DNA of 64,000 nucleotides from SHZI01 sp964417725. GTDB lineage: Bacteria > Pseudomonadota > Gammaproteobacteria > Steroidobacterales > GCA-2729495. The notes below the pieces were generated by a model, which was not told the DNA's origin, made no database searches, and saw only the letters and a list, made by a program, of their open reading frames with translations. Made by a program: the position numbers and the translations under genes. The stretch's first letter is position 1. Each line of letters opens with the position of its first letter. The stretch spans positions 60,592 to 124,591 of the forward strand of contig CAYQIV010000007.1 in assembly GCA_964417725.1 (NCBI GenBank), in the 5' to 3' direction. Positions 32,643 to 41,542 of this stretch are shown one piece after another.

Positions 32643-35580
32643 GGTCGTCGAGCAACTTCCGGGCTTCCTGTCGCTGTGACTGGTCGCCCTCTTCAATGAC
32701 CTCGTTGAGGATGCTGCGGGCGCCGTCCGGATCGCCCATGTCGACGTAGGCGCGAGCCAGATCGAGTTTGGTGCCGACTTCCGTCAGTGTCGGCCCGTCG
32801 GGGCCGCGGCGTTCTGGCGGCGCGTAAACGGTGGCATCGTCACTGCCCGCGACATCGGTCCCCAGCGCATCGCCAATATCGAAATCCACAGCACCACCTT
32901 CCCAGGCGCCGTCGGCAGCCATGCCTGGCTGCTCGGCGGTATCACCAATGGCCGGCTGCTCGGCAGTGTCCCCGCCGTGCGGCAGGTCGAAGGCGGCACC
33001 TGAGCGCGGCTGCTCGACCGTGTCGCTGCCGGACCCCGCCGCGCTTTTCTCCATCGCCGAGGAAAAGGCCGGAAGGTCAAGGGGCTCACCATCATCGGAC
33101 TCGGCGGGAAGCGTCATGGCGCCATCGGCGAGGTCCTCGTCCTCGACCACATCGTCGAAGCCGCTCATGTCGCCAAGCATCGAGGTGTCGTCAACACCTT
33201 CGTCGCCAATGCTGCCGATATCGATGACGCCGGAGTCATCCGCGGACGGGTCATCGGCATCGGTGCCGAGTTCCTCGGCGATGCCATCCAGACCACGCAA
33301 GTCGAGGCCGAGGTCCTCGACGTTGATCTCGGCGGTCGAATCGACGGTGGCGGCAAAATCAGGCGCCTCCCGTTCCAGCGTCGGCGTCTCCACCGTCGAG
33401 GCAGCCGGGGTCTCGATGGTCGGGGTCTCGATGGTCGGCGTTTCCAGCCAGGGCGACTCGATGGTCGGGGTCTCCATGGTCCGGCCGGCCGCGTCGTCCC
33501 CATCACCGGCATCGGCGATGGCCGTTTGCATCAGGCTGGTGTCGTCGCCGAAGTCCAGGTCGCCGGGATCGACAACGGCAATGTCGGGCCCTGGTCGTGC
33601 ACCCGTGAGGTCGACATCCAGCGCTGCTTCATCTCCTTCGTCGAAGGTGAAATCGAGCCCACCGGCCTCGTCATCGCCCAGAGGCACATCGGCCTCGGCA
33701 GAGCCGAGACCCCCGCCCGCACCTTCGGCAAACAGCACCTCGTCGGGGCACAGCTGCCGCCCCATGATGCAGACCTTGTGCCAATCGCCACCGCCTTCAT
33801 CGGTCAGCTGCCCGCGGTACGTGCGGGCCTCCGTGACGAAAGCCGCCTTGTTTTCCCAGATGAAGTAGACCTCGAGGAGCTTGAGGCGCAGGTCGCGACG
33901 AGCGGGCGACTTTTCAAGTGCCCGACCGAGGATCTCCGCCGCCTGATCATACAGGCCATAGGCCATATGGAATTCGGCTTCCGCCACCACATCCGACTGG
34001 TCGAGCTCGACGGCGGCATCGGTGCTGATGGTGCGTTCTAGCGGGGTTTCCTCCCGGGCTTCGGTCACCAGTGACTGGTCAAGCGCCGGCAGGCGGACAG
34101 AGGACTGGGCCGCGGGCGACTCCTCGACGAGGATGGTGTCGCGCGGGCTGACGGCCGGCTTGGGAGACGGGGACGAAGCCGGCGCATCCCGCGACGGCGT
34201 GCCCCGGGGAGAAATCGGCGGGAAGTGCCCGGTGCCCTCATCTTCGACGCCGGCGGCACGGCGTCTGGAGAAGACGACGAATACGCCAGCCAAAAGGGCA
34301 ACGGCAGCGGCAATCAGGAACCAGGTGCTCGACACCATCCCGCCGAGCGTCTGCAACCAGGACTTCGCCACCGGTTCAGGACGCAGCGGGCGCCGTACCG
34401 GACGCGCTGCCGCCTCCGGCGGCGCGCCCCCGGCAGCCTGCGCCGATTCACCCACCGCCGCATCGCCAACCACTGCATCGGGGGTGGGCAACTCCTCGCC
34501 AGGCAGCCGGGCGACCGGCGCATCACCTTCGGCAGAAGGGGCAGCGACCGGCGCCACATCCTGACCCGGCGTCGCATCCTTGCCCTCGAGTGCCGCCAGC
34601 CGTGCCTGGAGTTGTTGCAGCTCCGAGTTTTTCAGGGCAACCAGCCGCCGGCTTTCACGCAGTTCCTCTTCGAGCCGTGCGGTACGGTCATCGCCCACCG
34701 CCGCTGCGCCGGGTGTCACCGGCGCCTTTTCGTCGGCAGGGGGCTTGAGCTGCAGACGGGGCTCTGCCGCCGTCCGGGGGGGGGCGCCCCGCCAGTCTTC
34801 CGTCTGGCGCCGAACCTCGGCAGTGGCCTCCGCCGGCGACAGGGCCGCGACCTCGGCCGCAGGCGGGATGCGCAGGATGACACCTGCCTTGAGCCGGTTG
34901 ATGTTGCCGGCAAATGCCTGCGGATTGGCACGGTACAGCGCCACCATCATCTGGTTGATGGAAACAGCATCAGCGCGCGTGCGGTCGGCAATGCCCCACA
35001 GGGTGTCATTGGCACGCACCTGCAGCGTGCCCGGTTCGCCGGCCGCCGCGTCGACGGGCGGCCTGGCCGATACCACTGGACCCGGCCGGTCAGCCTGCGC
35101 TTCGGGCTGACGGGAAACCGGTGTCACGGGCGTCGCGGCAGCCTGCGGTGCCTGGATGCGGGCGGGGACCGCCTCAGTCGAGGCGAAGGCCGGCGGGTCA
35201 AGCAGCACGGTGTATTCCCGCAGCAGGCGTCCGGCAGGCCAGGACACTTCGACCAGCAGGCTGACGAACGGCTCGGCGACGGGTCGTGTGGAGCTGATGC
35301 GGACCAGCCCGGCGCCCGCACCGCCGTCACCAACGACGAAACTGAAATCGCCGAGGAAAGCCGGCCGGTCAAGGCCGAAGCGCTGGAACACTTCCGCCGG
35401 GGCCAACCTGACGTTGACCTGGCGCCAGTCGTCACCGGCATCGGCGGACAGCGGGATTTCCGCACGGAAGGGCTGGTTGAGCGCGGACTGCAGACGGATC
35501 TCGCCGAGGCCCAACGCCGTAGCCGAAAGAGGAAGCCCCCCCGCGATAAACGGGACCAGGACGAGTAACACTCGTGGCAT
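32632..35580 (-). CDS. fimV: FimV/HubP-type pole-organising LysM protein
   Basis: A large inner-membrane protein that in Pseudomonas supports type IV pilus assembly and polar organisation. The 982 residues comprise a signal peptide (1-22), a FimV N-terminal domain (about 23-130), a LysM peptidoglycan-binding motif (186-239, starting LQVRANDTLWGIAD), a coiled coil (about 296-338), one transmembrane helix around 425-445 (STWFLIAAAVALLAGVFVV), a long acidic cytoplasmic part with ETPTIE repeats, and the conserved C-terminal TPR-like domain (ending EGDQSQRQEARKLLDDLAD). A GGGGA ribosome-binding site precedes ATG 35580. It sits between asd and truA as in Pseudomonas. Confidence 0.93.
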   Translation of the reverse strand: MPRVLLVLVPFIAGGLPLSATALGLGEIRLQSALNQPFRAEIPLSADAGDDWRQVNVRLAPAEVFQRFGLDRPAFLGDFSFVVGDGGAGAGLVRISSTRPVAEPFVSLLVEVSWPAGRLLREYTVLLDPPAFASTEAVPARIQAPQAAATPVTPVSRQPEAQADRPGPVVSARPPVDAAAGEPGTLQVRANDTLWGIADRTRADAVSINQMMVALYRANPQAFAGNINRLKAGVILRIPPAAEVAALSPAEATAEVRRQTEDWRGAPPRTAAEPRLQLKPPADEKAPVTPGAAAVGDDRTARLEEELRESRRLVALKNSELQQLQARLAALEGKDATPGQDVAPVAAPSAEGDAPVARLPGEELPTPDAVVGDAAVGESAQAAGGAPPEAAARPVRRPLRPEPVAKSWLQTLGGMVSSTWFLIAAAVALLAGVFVVFSRRRAAGVEDEGTGHFPPISPRGTPSRDAPASSPSPKPAVSPRDTILVEESPAAQSSVRLPALDQSLVTEAREETPLERTISTDAAVELDQSDVVAEAEFHMAYGLYDQAAEILGRALEKSPARRDLRLKLLEVYFIWENKAAFVTEARTYRGQLTDEGGGDWHKVCIMGRQLCPDEVLFAEGAGGGLGSAEADVPLGDDEAGGLDFTFDEGDEAALDVDLTGARPGPDIAVVDPGDLDFGDDTSLMQTAIADAGDGDDAAGRTMETPTIESPWLETPTIETPTIETPAASTVETPTLEREAPDFAATVDSTAEINVEDLGLDLRGLDGIAEELGTDADDPSADDSGVIDIGSIGDEGVDDTSMLGDMSGFDDVVEDEDLADGAMTLPAESDDGEPLDLPAFSSAMEKSAAGSGSDTVEQPRSGAAFDLPHGGDTAEQPAIGDTAEQPGMAADGAWEGGAVDFDIGDALGTDVAGSDDATVYAPPERRGPDGPTLTEVGTKLDLARAYVDMGDPDGARSILNEVIEEGDQSQRQEARKLLDDLAD
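33371..33480 (-). repeat. Tandem ETPTIE-coding repeats in fimV
   Basis: An imperfect run of 18-base units encoding the hexapeptide ETPTIE and variants (ETPTLE, ESPWLE), within the acidic cytoplasmic region of fimV. Copy number may vary between strains by slippage or recombination. Confidence 0.75.
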
Positions 35581-35745
35581 TGTCAAATCCCCGATAGAGC
35601 TGCCCCACGCCAACCCCTGACGACGGCAGCACTTGCGCGCACGGCGGACAATGGACCCCGCCCAAGGAACGGTTCTAAATATAGCTGATAAGTTCCCGTC
35701 GCGTAACCTGTCTGCGGGGGGCAGGATCCCGGACTGACGACACCC
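35581..35745 (-). other. 165-bp fimV leader region
   Basis: Between asd and fimV. On the minus strand a TATATT hexamer within an AT-rich patch (about 35686-35702) could be a -10 box, but the -35 position has only two matching bases. Apart from the fimV ribosome-binding site I see no other signal. Confidence 0.3.
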
Positions 35746-36774
35746 TCACAGATATTCAGCGGCCAGCCGCTCGGCGATCTGGATGCTGTTGAGTGCCGCA
35801 CCCTTGCGGATATTGTCCGAGACGACCCACAGGTTGAGGCCACGGGGCGAGGAAATGTCTTCACGGATCCGCCCGACATAGACTGCATCCCGGCCCGCTG
35901 CATCGCTGGCCGCCGTCGGATAGCCACCGGTCCGCGCTTCATCGATGACCACCACGCCAGGCGCCCGCTCCAGCAGTGCCCGCGCCGTGGCTGCACTGAT
36001 CTTGTCGCGCGTCTCGATGTGGACTGCCTCCGAATGACCGTGGTAGACCGGCACGCGCACGGCGGTCGGGTTGACCTCAATGGCGTCATCCCCGAGGATC
36101 CGGCGGGTCTCCCAGACCATCTTCATCTCTTCTCTGGTATAGCCGTTTTCCTGAAACTCGTCGATGTGCGGCACGACATTGAAAGCGATCTGGCGGGCAT
36201 CCGCGGCGCACGTCGCCGGGCTGCCGGCCAGTACTTCGCGCGCCTGGGACGACAATGTGTCGATCATGCGCCGGCCAGCCCCGGACACCGACTGGTAGGT
36301 CGCGACGTTGATGCGGGTGATACCGACCGCATCGTAAATCGGCTTGAGTGCGACAACCATCTGGATGGTCGAACAGTTCGGGTTGGCGATGATGCGCCGC
36401 GCCGCGTACTGCGCGATGGCATGGCCGTTGACCTCGGGCACGACCAGCGGGATGTCTTCGTCGCGACGGAACTTCGAGGTGTTGTCGACGACCACGCAGC
36501 CGGCCGCAGCGGCACGCGGGGCATGGAGCGCCGAGACGCCCGCACCGGCGGAAAACAGCCCGATGTCGACCCCCCCAAAGTCGAAGGTGGCAAGGTCGGC
36601 GACGGGAACCTTGGTGCCGCTGAACATCACCTCCCGGCCGACGGAGCGCTCGCTGGCCAGCGCAACCAGGCGACCGACGGGAAAGTTGCGCTGTTCAAGG
36701 ATACGCAGGAATGTCTCGCCGACGAGACCGGTGGCCCCGACGATCGCGACGTTGTAGCGCTTCTGGCTGGACAT
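35746..36774 (-). CDS. asd: Aspartate-semialdehyde dehydrogenase
   Basis: Makes aspartate semialdehyde for lysine, methionine, threonine and the diaminopimelate of peptidoglycan. The 342 residues begin with the NADP loop GATGLVGE (13-20) and contain the catalytic Cys134 in ANPNCSTIQ and the catalytic histidine region VPVYHGHSEAVH. A GGAAG sequence nine bases before ATG 36774 supports this start. It belongs to the shorter asd class shared by Gram-positives and many Pseudomonas-like bacteria rather than the E. coli type. No leuB or usg gene accompanies it. Confidence 0.95.
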   Translation of the reverse strand: MSSQKRYNVAIVGATGLVGETFLRILEQRNFPVGRLVALASERSVGREVMFSGTKVPVADLATFDFGGVDIGLFSAGAGVSALHAPRAAAAGCVVVDNTSKFRRDEDIPLVVPEVNGHAIAQYAARRIIANPNCSTIQMVVALKPIYDAVGITRINVATYQSVSGAGRRMIDTLSSQAREVLAGSPATCAADARQIAFNVVPHIDEFQENGYTREEMKMVWETRRILGDDAIEVNPTAVRVPVYHGHSEAVHIETRDKISAATARALLERAPGVVVIDEARTGGYPTAASDAAGRDAVYVGRIREDISSPRGLNLWVVSDNIRKGAALNSIQIAERLAAEYL

Positions 36775-36851
36775 GGTGCGGCTTCCGGGCGGAGGTTGAC
36801 AGGATAAGGGGCGGCGAAGGATAGGCATTTGCCCGACGAAGGCAAGCCCCG

Positions 36852-37955
36852 TCAGCGCGGCCGTCCGGCCTCGACCGCCGGCGTCAGCGGCCGGACATCG
36901 GCGTTCTGGGCGCGCTGCCGCAGGTAGTGGTCCATCAGCACCAGCGCCATCATCGCCTCGGCGATCGGCACCGCACGCAGCCCGACGCAGGGGTCATGGC
37001 GACCGGTGGTCACCACCTCGGCCGACTCCCCCTGCTCGTCGACGGTCTCGCCGGGCAGGTGCAGGCTGGAGGTCGGCTTGAGCGCCATGCTGAACAGGAT
37101 TTCCTGACCTGTCGAGATGCCGCCGAGGATGCCGCCGGCGGCATTCTGCAGAAACCCCGTCGGGCTGATCGGGTCACGGTGTTCGGTGCCGCGCTGCGTG
37201 ACGACGGCAAACCCCGCGCCGAGTTCCACCGCGCGCACGGCGTTGATGCCCATCAGGGCGTGCGCGATGTCCGCCTCGAGCTTGTCGAAGACCGGTTCGC
37301 CGAGCCCCGCGGGCACCTGGCTGGCGACCACGTTGACGCGCGCGCCGATCGAGTTGCCTTCCTTGCGCAACGCATCCATGTAGGCCTCCAGTTCGGCGAC
37401 ACGGGACGGATCCGGGCAAAAGAACGGGTTGTCGTCGACGCTGGCGAGGTCGACGGCATCCAGCACCAGCGGTCCGAGTTGCTTCAGGTAGCCGCGAATC
37501 CGCAACCCGAGGCGCTCGTGCAGGTACTTGCGGGCGATGGCACCGGCGGCGACGCGCATCACCGTTTCACGCGCCGAAGAGCGCCCACCGCCGCGGTAAT
37601 CGCGGAGGCCGTACTTCTGCTGGTAGGTGTAGTCGGCATGCCCCGGCCGGAAGCGGTCCTTGATGCGCCGGTAGTCGCCCGACTTCTGGTCGACATTCTC
37701 GACGATGAGGCCGATCGGCGTGCCCGTGGTCAGCCCCTCGAAAACCCCGGAGAGAATCCGCACGGCATCCGGCTCGCGCCGCTGGGTGGTATGGCGGGAG
37801 CGGCCGGGACGCCGGCGTTCCAGGTCGTGCTGGATATCGGCCTCGGCGAGCGGCAGCCCCGGCGGGCAGCCGTCGACGATGCAGCCCAGTGCCGGGCCAT
37901 GGCTTTCGCCGAAGGTCGTGACCGTGAACAGACGGCCAATGGTGTTGCCAGACAT
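36852..37955 (-). CDS. aroC: Chorismate synthase
   Basis: Final shikimate-pathway step, an FMN-dependent trans-elimination giving chorismate. The 367 residues carry the three family signatures: GESHGPALGCIVDGCPPG near the N terminus, the basic GGGRSSARETVMRVAAGA run, and RHDPCVGLRAVPIAEAMMA at the C-terminal end. ATG 37955 with GGGAAG upstream sets the start; the open frame continues over 120 codons into the antisense of prmB. The prmB-aroC order is as in E. coli, with 22 bp between them. Confidence 0.96.
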   Translation of the reverse strand: MSGNTIGRLFTVTTFGESHGPALGCIVDGCPPGLPLAEADIQHDLERRRPGRSRHTTQRREPDAVRILSGVFEGLTTGTPIGLIVENVDQKSGDYRRIKDRFRPGHADYTYQQKYGLRDYRGGGRSSARETVMRVAAGAIARKYLHERLGLRIRGYLKQLGPLVLDAVDLASVDDNPFFCPDPSRVAELEAYMDALRKEGNSIGARVNVVASQVPAGLGEPVFDKLEADIAHALMGINAVRAVELGAGFAVVTQRGTEHRDPISPTGFLQNAAGGILGGISTGQEILFSMALKPTSSLHLPGETVDEQGESAEVVTTGRHDPCVGLRAVPIAEAMMALVLMDHYLRQRAQNADVRPLTPAVEAGRPR

Positions 37956-37977
37956 CCGAGTCTTCCCTGCCGCCGGC

Positions 37978-38862
37978 TCAGCCGGCCAAACGCGCCAGTT
38001 CGGCGGCACTGACCAGCGCGATGCCGTCGCCGCCGTGGGTGAAATCCGGCCAGATGAACGGCAGCGTCGGAAAGCGCTCCTCGAGGCGCGCCGCCCCCTC
38101 GCCGACCTCCAGCGCCAGCCAGCCATCAGCGGCCAGATAGCCGGCGGCATGTTGCAGGATTCGCGCCGGTGTTTCCATCCCGTCAGCACCCGACTCGAGA
38201 CCCAGACGCGGCTCATGGACGTACTCGGGGGGCAGCGCATCGACTTCCGCAGAGGGCACATAGGGCGGATTGCTGACGATGAGATCGTAGGGCCCCTGGA
38301 GATCACCATAGAGGTCGGCATGGATCAGCCGGACCCGCGCTTCGACGCCGTGGCGCTCGACGTTGCGGGCCGCCACCTCGAGCGCCGGCGCGGAAATGTC
38401 CGTGGCATCGACCATCACGCCGGGGAAGGCGTACGCACAGGCCACGGCGATGCAGCCGCTGCCGGTGCCAATCTCGAGGATGCGCCCGACCCGCGCGGCG
38501 TCCAGCCACGGGGCAAAGCGATCGGTGATCAGTTCGGCGAAGGGCGAGCGCGGCACGAGCACCCGTTCATCGACATGGAACGGCAGCCCGGCGAACCAGG
38601 CCTCGCCGAGCAGGTAGGGCAGCGGGCGGCGCTCATCGATGCGCCGCCGGGCGAGTTCGTCGATGCGTGCCCGCAGCGCCGGCGGCACCTCGCACCGATA
38701 AGCCACATCCCATTGCGCGTGGTCGAGGCCCATGACGTGGAAGATCAGGGCCGCCGCCTCGTCCCGCGCATCCATCGTGCCGTGTCCGAAGCACAGTCCG
38801 GCCTCCTCGAAGGCCGCAGCCAGCACGTCGATCAGTTCAGCAACGCACAGCGGTCCCGGCAT
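37978..38862 (-). CDS. prmB: 50S ribosomal protein L3 glutamine methyltransferase
   Basis: N5-glutamine methyltransferase acting on ribosomal protein L3. The 294 residues include an N-terminal helical domain, the SAM loop ILEIGTGSGCIAVACA and the catalytic NPPY in LIVSNPPYVPSAEVDALPPEY. This last segment and the linkage to aroC favour PrmB over the related release-factor methyltransferase PrmC. The gene is divergent from psd; a TAGAAT at 38910-38915 in the 121-bp gap is a possible -10 for psd but lacks a -35. Confidence 0.92.
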   Translation of the reverse strand: MPGPLCVAELIDVLAAAFEEAGLCFGHGTMDARDEAAALIFHVMGLDHAQWDVAYRCEVPPALRARIDELARRRIDERRPLPYLLGEAWFAGLPFHVDERVLVPRSPFAELITDRFAPWLDAARVGRILEIGTGSGCIAVACAYAFPGVMVDATDISAPALEVAARNVERHGVEARVRLIHADLYGDLQGPYDLIVSNPPYVPSAEVDALPPEYVHEPRLGLESGADGMETPARILQHAAGYLAADGWLALEVGEGAARLEERFPTLPFIWPDFTHGGDGIALVSAAELARLAG

Positions 38863-38983
38863 GCCTGCTCATCCCCGTCATCGCCACCGGGTGCCGGTGG
38901 CAGGGCGTGTAGAATACGCGCGCCCCGCCCGGGTGTCGCGCCGTGGACAAGGCGCCCGGCGCCCTCCGCACACGGACCCGACC

Positions 38984-39865
38984 ATGATGCAGGCGATCAC
39001 CGACACGCTGTTCATTGCGCTGCAACGCGCGCTGCCGGAAAAGCGCCTGGGGCGCTGGGTCTATGCCCTGGCGCGTTCGAGACGGACCGGGCTGAGGCGC
39101 TTCCTGATCCGTTCCTTCATGGCGATCTACCGCGTCGACCTCGATGAGTGCGAGCGGCGCGATGCCGGCGATTACGTTTCCCTGAACGATTTCTTCACCC
39201 GTGCATTGCGTGCCGGTGCCCGCCCGCTGCCCGCCGACCCGTCGGCCGTGATCAGCCCGGCCGACGGGCGCATCGACCACGTCGGCACGGCGGACGGCGA
39301 CACGCTGCTGCAGGCCAAGCGCTTCCGTTATCGCATCGCGGATTTGCTCGCCGCCGATGAACCCACTGCCCGGGCCTATACCGGTGGCACCACGCTGACC
39401 ATCTATCTCGCGCCGCACAACTACCACCGTGTGCACATGCCGCTGGCCGCCCGCATCGAGGAGGTCGTCTACGTGCCGGGACGGCGCTGGGCGGTGAATG
39501 CACGTACCACGCGGCGCATCGCTGGCCTCTATGCCGCCAACGAGCGCGTCGTCGTTCACTGCACGCACGCACGTGGCCCCTTCGCCATCGTCCTGGTCGG
39601 CGCACTCAACGTGGCCAGCATCAGCCTGGCGTTCCTCGGCGAGATCGCACCACCGCCCGGCCATGGGCTGCGTCGCTGGCGTTACGCAGCCGATGCGCCG
39701 GACATGGCATTCGATGCCGGCGCCCTGCTCGGCCAGTTCAACCTCGGCTCGACGGTGGTGATGGTCGCCGCACCGGGCGTGCTGTGCTGGCAGGCCGCTG
39801 CAGGCCGCAACGTGCGCATGGGCGAGGTCATCGGCACCACCCGCACCGCCGCTGCCGGACCATGA
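38984..39865 (+). CDS. psd: Phosphatidylserine decarboxylase proenzyme
   Basis: Makes phosphatidylethanolamine at the inner membrane. The 293 residues carry the self-cleavage site LGST (254-257); cleavage before Ser256 forms the pyruvoyl cofactor. Other conserved parts are ISPADGRI (charge-relay Asp) and YLAPHNYHRVHMP (histidine). Two adjacent ATGs (38984 and 38987) are possible starts. The stop overlaps epmA by an ATGA. In E. coli psd and epmA are neighbours too, but not overlapping in this way. Confidence 0.95.
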   Translation: MMQAITDTLFIALQRALPEKRLGRWVYALARSRRTGLRRFLIRSFMAIYRVDLDECERRDAGDYVSLNDFFTRALRAGARPLPADPSAVISPADGRIDHVGTADGDTLLQAKRFRYRIADLLAADEPTARAYTGGTTLTIYLAPHNYHRVHMPLAARIEEVVYVPGRRWAVNARTTRRIAGLYAANERVVVHCTHARGPFAIVLVGALNVASISLAFLGEIAPPPGHGLRRWRYAADAPDMAFDAGALLGQFNLGSTVVMVAAPGVLCWQAAAGRNVRMGEVIGTTRTAAAGP

Positions 39866-40842
39866 GCTGGCGACCGACGGCCTCCTGGGCGACGCTCGCC
39901 CTGCGTGCACGAATGCTGGCCACCACGCGGGGCTTTTTCGCGGCCCGGGGGGTCACGGAAGTCCAGACCCCCGTCCTCCAGGCACATGCCGTGACTGATG
40001 GCCACATCCACAGCATCGGCGCCGGCCGCAATACCGGCCATGGCGGCCGCTGGCTGCACAGCTCACCGGAACATGCCATGAAACGCCTGCTCGCTGCCGG
40101 TGCGCCAGACATCTACCAGATCTGCCCCGTCTTTCGCGACGACGAGCAGGGACTGCGCCATCAGGCCGAGTTCACACTCATCGAGTGGTACCGGCATGGC
40201 ATGGCACTGACGGCCCTGGCAGAGGAAACCTGTGCGCTGGTCGGCACGATGGCTGCCACCGCCGGCACGACGCTGGCGCCGCCCCGCCATTTCAGCTACC
40301 GGGCGCTCTTTGAAGCGCACGCCGGCGTCGACGTGCTTGCCGCGGACAGTGATCAGCTGCGCGATCGCGCCGCGGTACTGCTCGGCACTGCCACCCTCGC
40401 CGCACTGGATGGCAGCCTCGGCGACGACCGCGATGCCTGGCTGGATTTGCTGATGAGCCACGTCATCGAGCGCGCGTTGCGCGAGGTCGATCTGGCGGTG
40501 GTCTCCGGCTATCCGGCCAGCCAGGCGGCGCTGGCCCGCCTCGACCCCGGCGACCCGCGCCTGGCACTGCGCTTCGAAATCTATTGCCGCGGCATCGAAC
40601 TGGCCAACGGCTACCACGAACTCGGCGATGCCACCGAACAGGCGGCACGGTTTGCCGCCGACCGCGCGTGGCGCATCGGGCATGGCCTTGCGGATGTCGA
40701 GCCCGACACCCGCCTGCTGGCCGCACTCGGCCACGGCCTGCCGGACTGCGCGGGTGTCGCACTCGGTTTCGACCGGGCGATCATGGCCCTGCTTGGCGAG
40801 ACAGACATCCGTCAGGTGATGAGCTTCCCGGCCGGCGGATGA
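39862..40842 (+). CDS. epmA: EF-P--(R)-beta-lysine ligase
   Basis: A lysyl-tRNA-synthetase-like enzyme that attaches (R)-beta-lysine to elongation factor P. The 326 residues are the class II catalytic core without the anticodon-binding domain: motif 2 ICPVFRDDEQGLRHQAEFTLIEWY and motif 3 ending GVALGFDRAIMALLGE. Length equals E. coli EpmA (325). It overlaps psd by 4 bp and converges on efp, 14 bp apart. With efp and epmB this makes the whole beta-lysylation set within 2.7 kb. Confidence 0.95.
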   Translation: MSWRPTASWATLALRARMLATTRGFFAARGVTEVQTPVLQAHAVTDGHIHSIGAGRNTGHGGRWLHSSPEHAMKRLLAAGAPDIYQICPVFRDDEQGLRHQAEFTLIEWYRHGMALTALAEETCALVGTMAATAGTTLAPPRHFSYRALFEAHAGVDVLAADSDQLRDRAAVLLGTATLAALDGSLGDDRDAWLDLLMSHVIERALREVDLAVVSGYPASQAALARLDPGDPRLALRFEIYCRGIELANGYHELGDATEQAARFAADRAWRIGHGLADVEPDTRLLAALGHGLPDCAGVALGFDRAIMALLGETDIRQVMSFPAGG

Positions 40843-40856
40843 GCCAGCCGGCAGCG

Positions 40857-41423
40857 CTATTTGACGCGCGATACGTACGACTGCGAACGCGTGTCGACCT
40901 TGATCACTTCACCTTCATTGATGAACAGCGGCACCTTGACGACCGCGCCGGTCTCGAGGCGCGCCGGCTTCATGCCGCCGGTGGCGGTATCGCCGCGGAT
41001 GCCCGGGTCGGTCTCGACGATCGTCAGTTGCACGAAGCTCGGCGGCTCGACGTGCAGCGGCGCACCATTCCACAGCGTGACCGTACAGGTGTCCTGTTCC
41101 TTGAGCCAGATCTTCGCCGCTTCGACGGCGGCCGCCGATGCCGCCACCTGCTCGTAGCTTTCCGGCTCCATGAAGTGCCAAAGGTCGCCATCGTTGTAGA
41201 GATATTGCATCGGCCGGTCGACGACATCGGCTGCCTCGACCGTATCACCGGACTTGAAGGTGCGATCGACGACCCGTCCGGTCTTGAGGTTGCGGATACG
41301 GACGCGGTTGAACGCCTGGCCCTTGCCCGGCTTGACGAATTCGTTCTCGACAACCACGTATGGATCGTTGTCGAGGAGGATCTTGATACCGGCGCGGAAA
41401 TCACTGGTGCTGTAGCTGGACAT
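40857..41423 (-). CDS. efp: Elongation factor P
   Basis: Relieves ribosome stalling at polyproline. The 188 residues have the three beta-barrel domains; the modified lysine is Lys34 in VKPGKGQAF, at the same number as in E. coli, and the C terminus DTRSQSYVSRVK is conserved. ATG 41423 sets this numbering; the ribosome-binding site is weak. Presence of the linked ligase and aminomutase genes says the modification is beta-lysine, not rhamnose. The hydroxylase gene epmC is not in the window. Confidence 0.97.
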   Translation of the reverse strand: MSSYSTSDFRAGIKILLDNDPYVVVENEFVKPGKGQAFNRVRIRNLKTGRVVDRTFKSGDTVEAADVVDRPMQYLYNDGDLWHFMEPESYEQVAASAAAVEAAKIWLKEQDTCTVTLWNGAPLHVEPPSFVQLTIVETDPGIRGDTATGGMKPARLETGAVVKVPLFINEGEVIKVDTRSQSYVSRVK

Positions 41424-41500
41424 GGAGCGGTTCTGCCTGCATCGGGTGGACTGGGGTGTGGCATGCCCGGCTGCGCATGTCGCCATTCGCCGGGGCGGGT

Positions 41501-41530
41501 ATTCTAGCGCCTCGTCGGCAGCAGCGTCAG
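41501..41530 (-). promoter_or_regulatory. Candidate efp promoter
   Basis: On the minus strand CTGACG (41525-41530, four of six), an 18-bp spacer and TAGAAT (41501-41506, five of six), in the gap between divergent efp and epmB. It predicts a leader of about 70 bases. Confidence 0.45.
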
Positions 41531-41542
41531 ACCCCGGTCAGG

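Noticed and set aside
33371..33480. Short direct repeats that might suggest a CRISPR array
   Set aside because: The units are contiguous, in frame with fimV and encode a hexapeptide; there are no spacers and no cas genes in the window.
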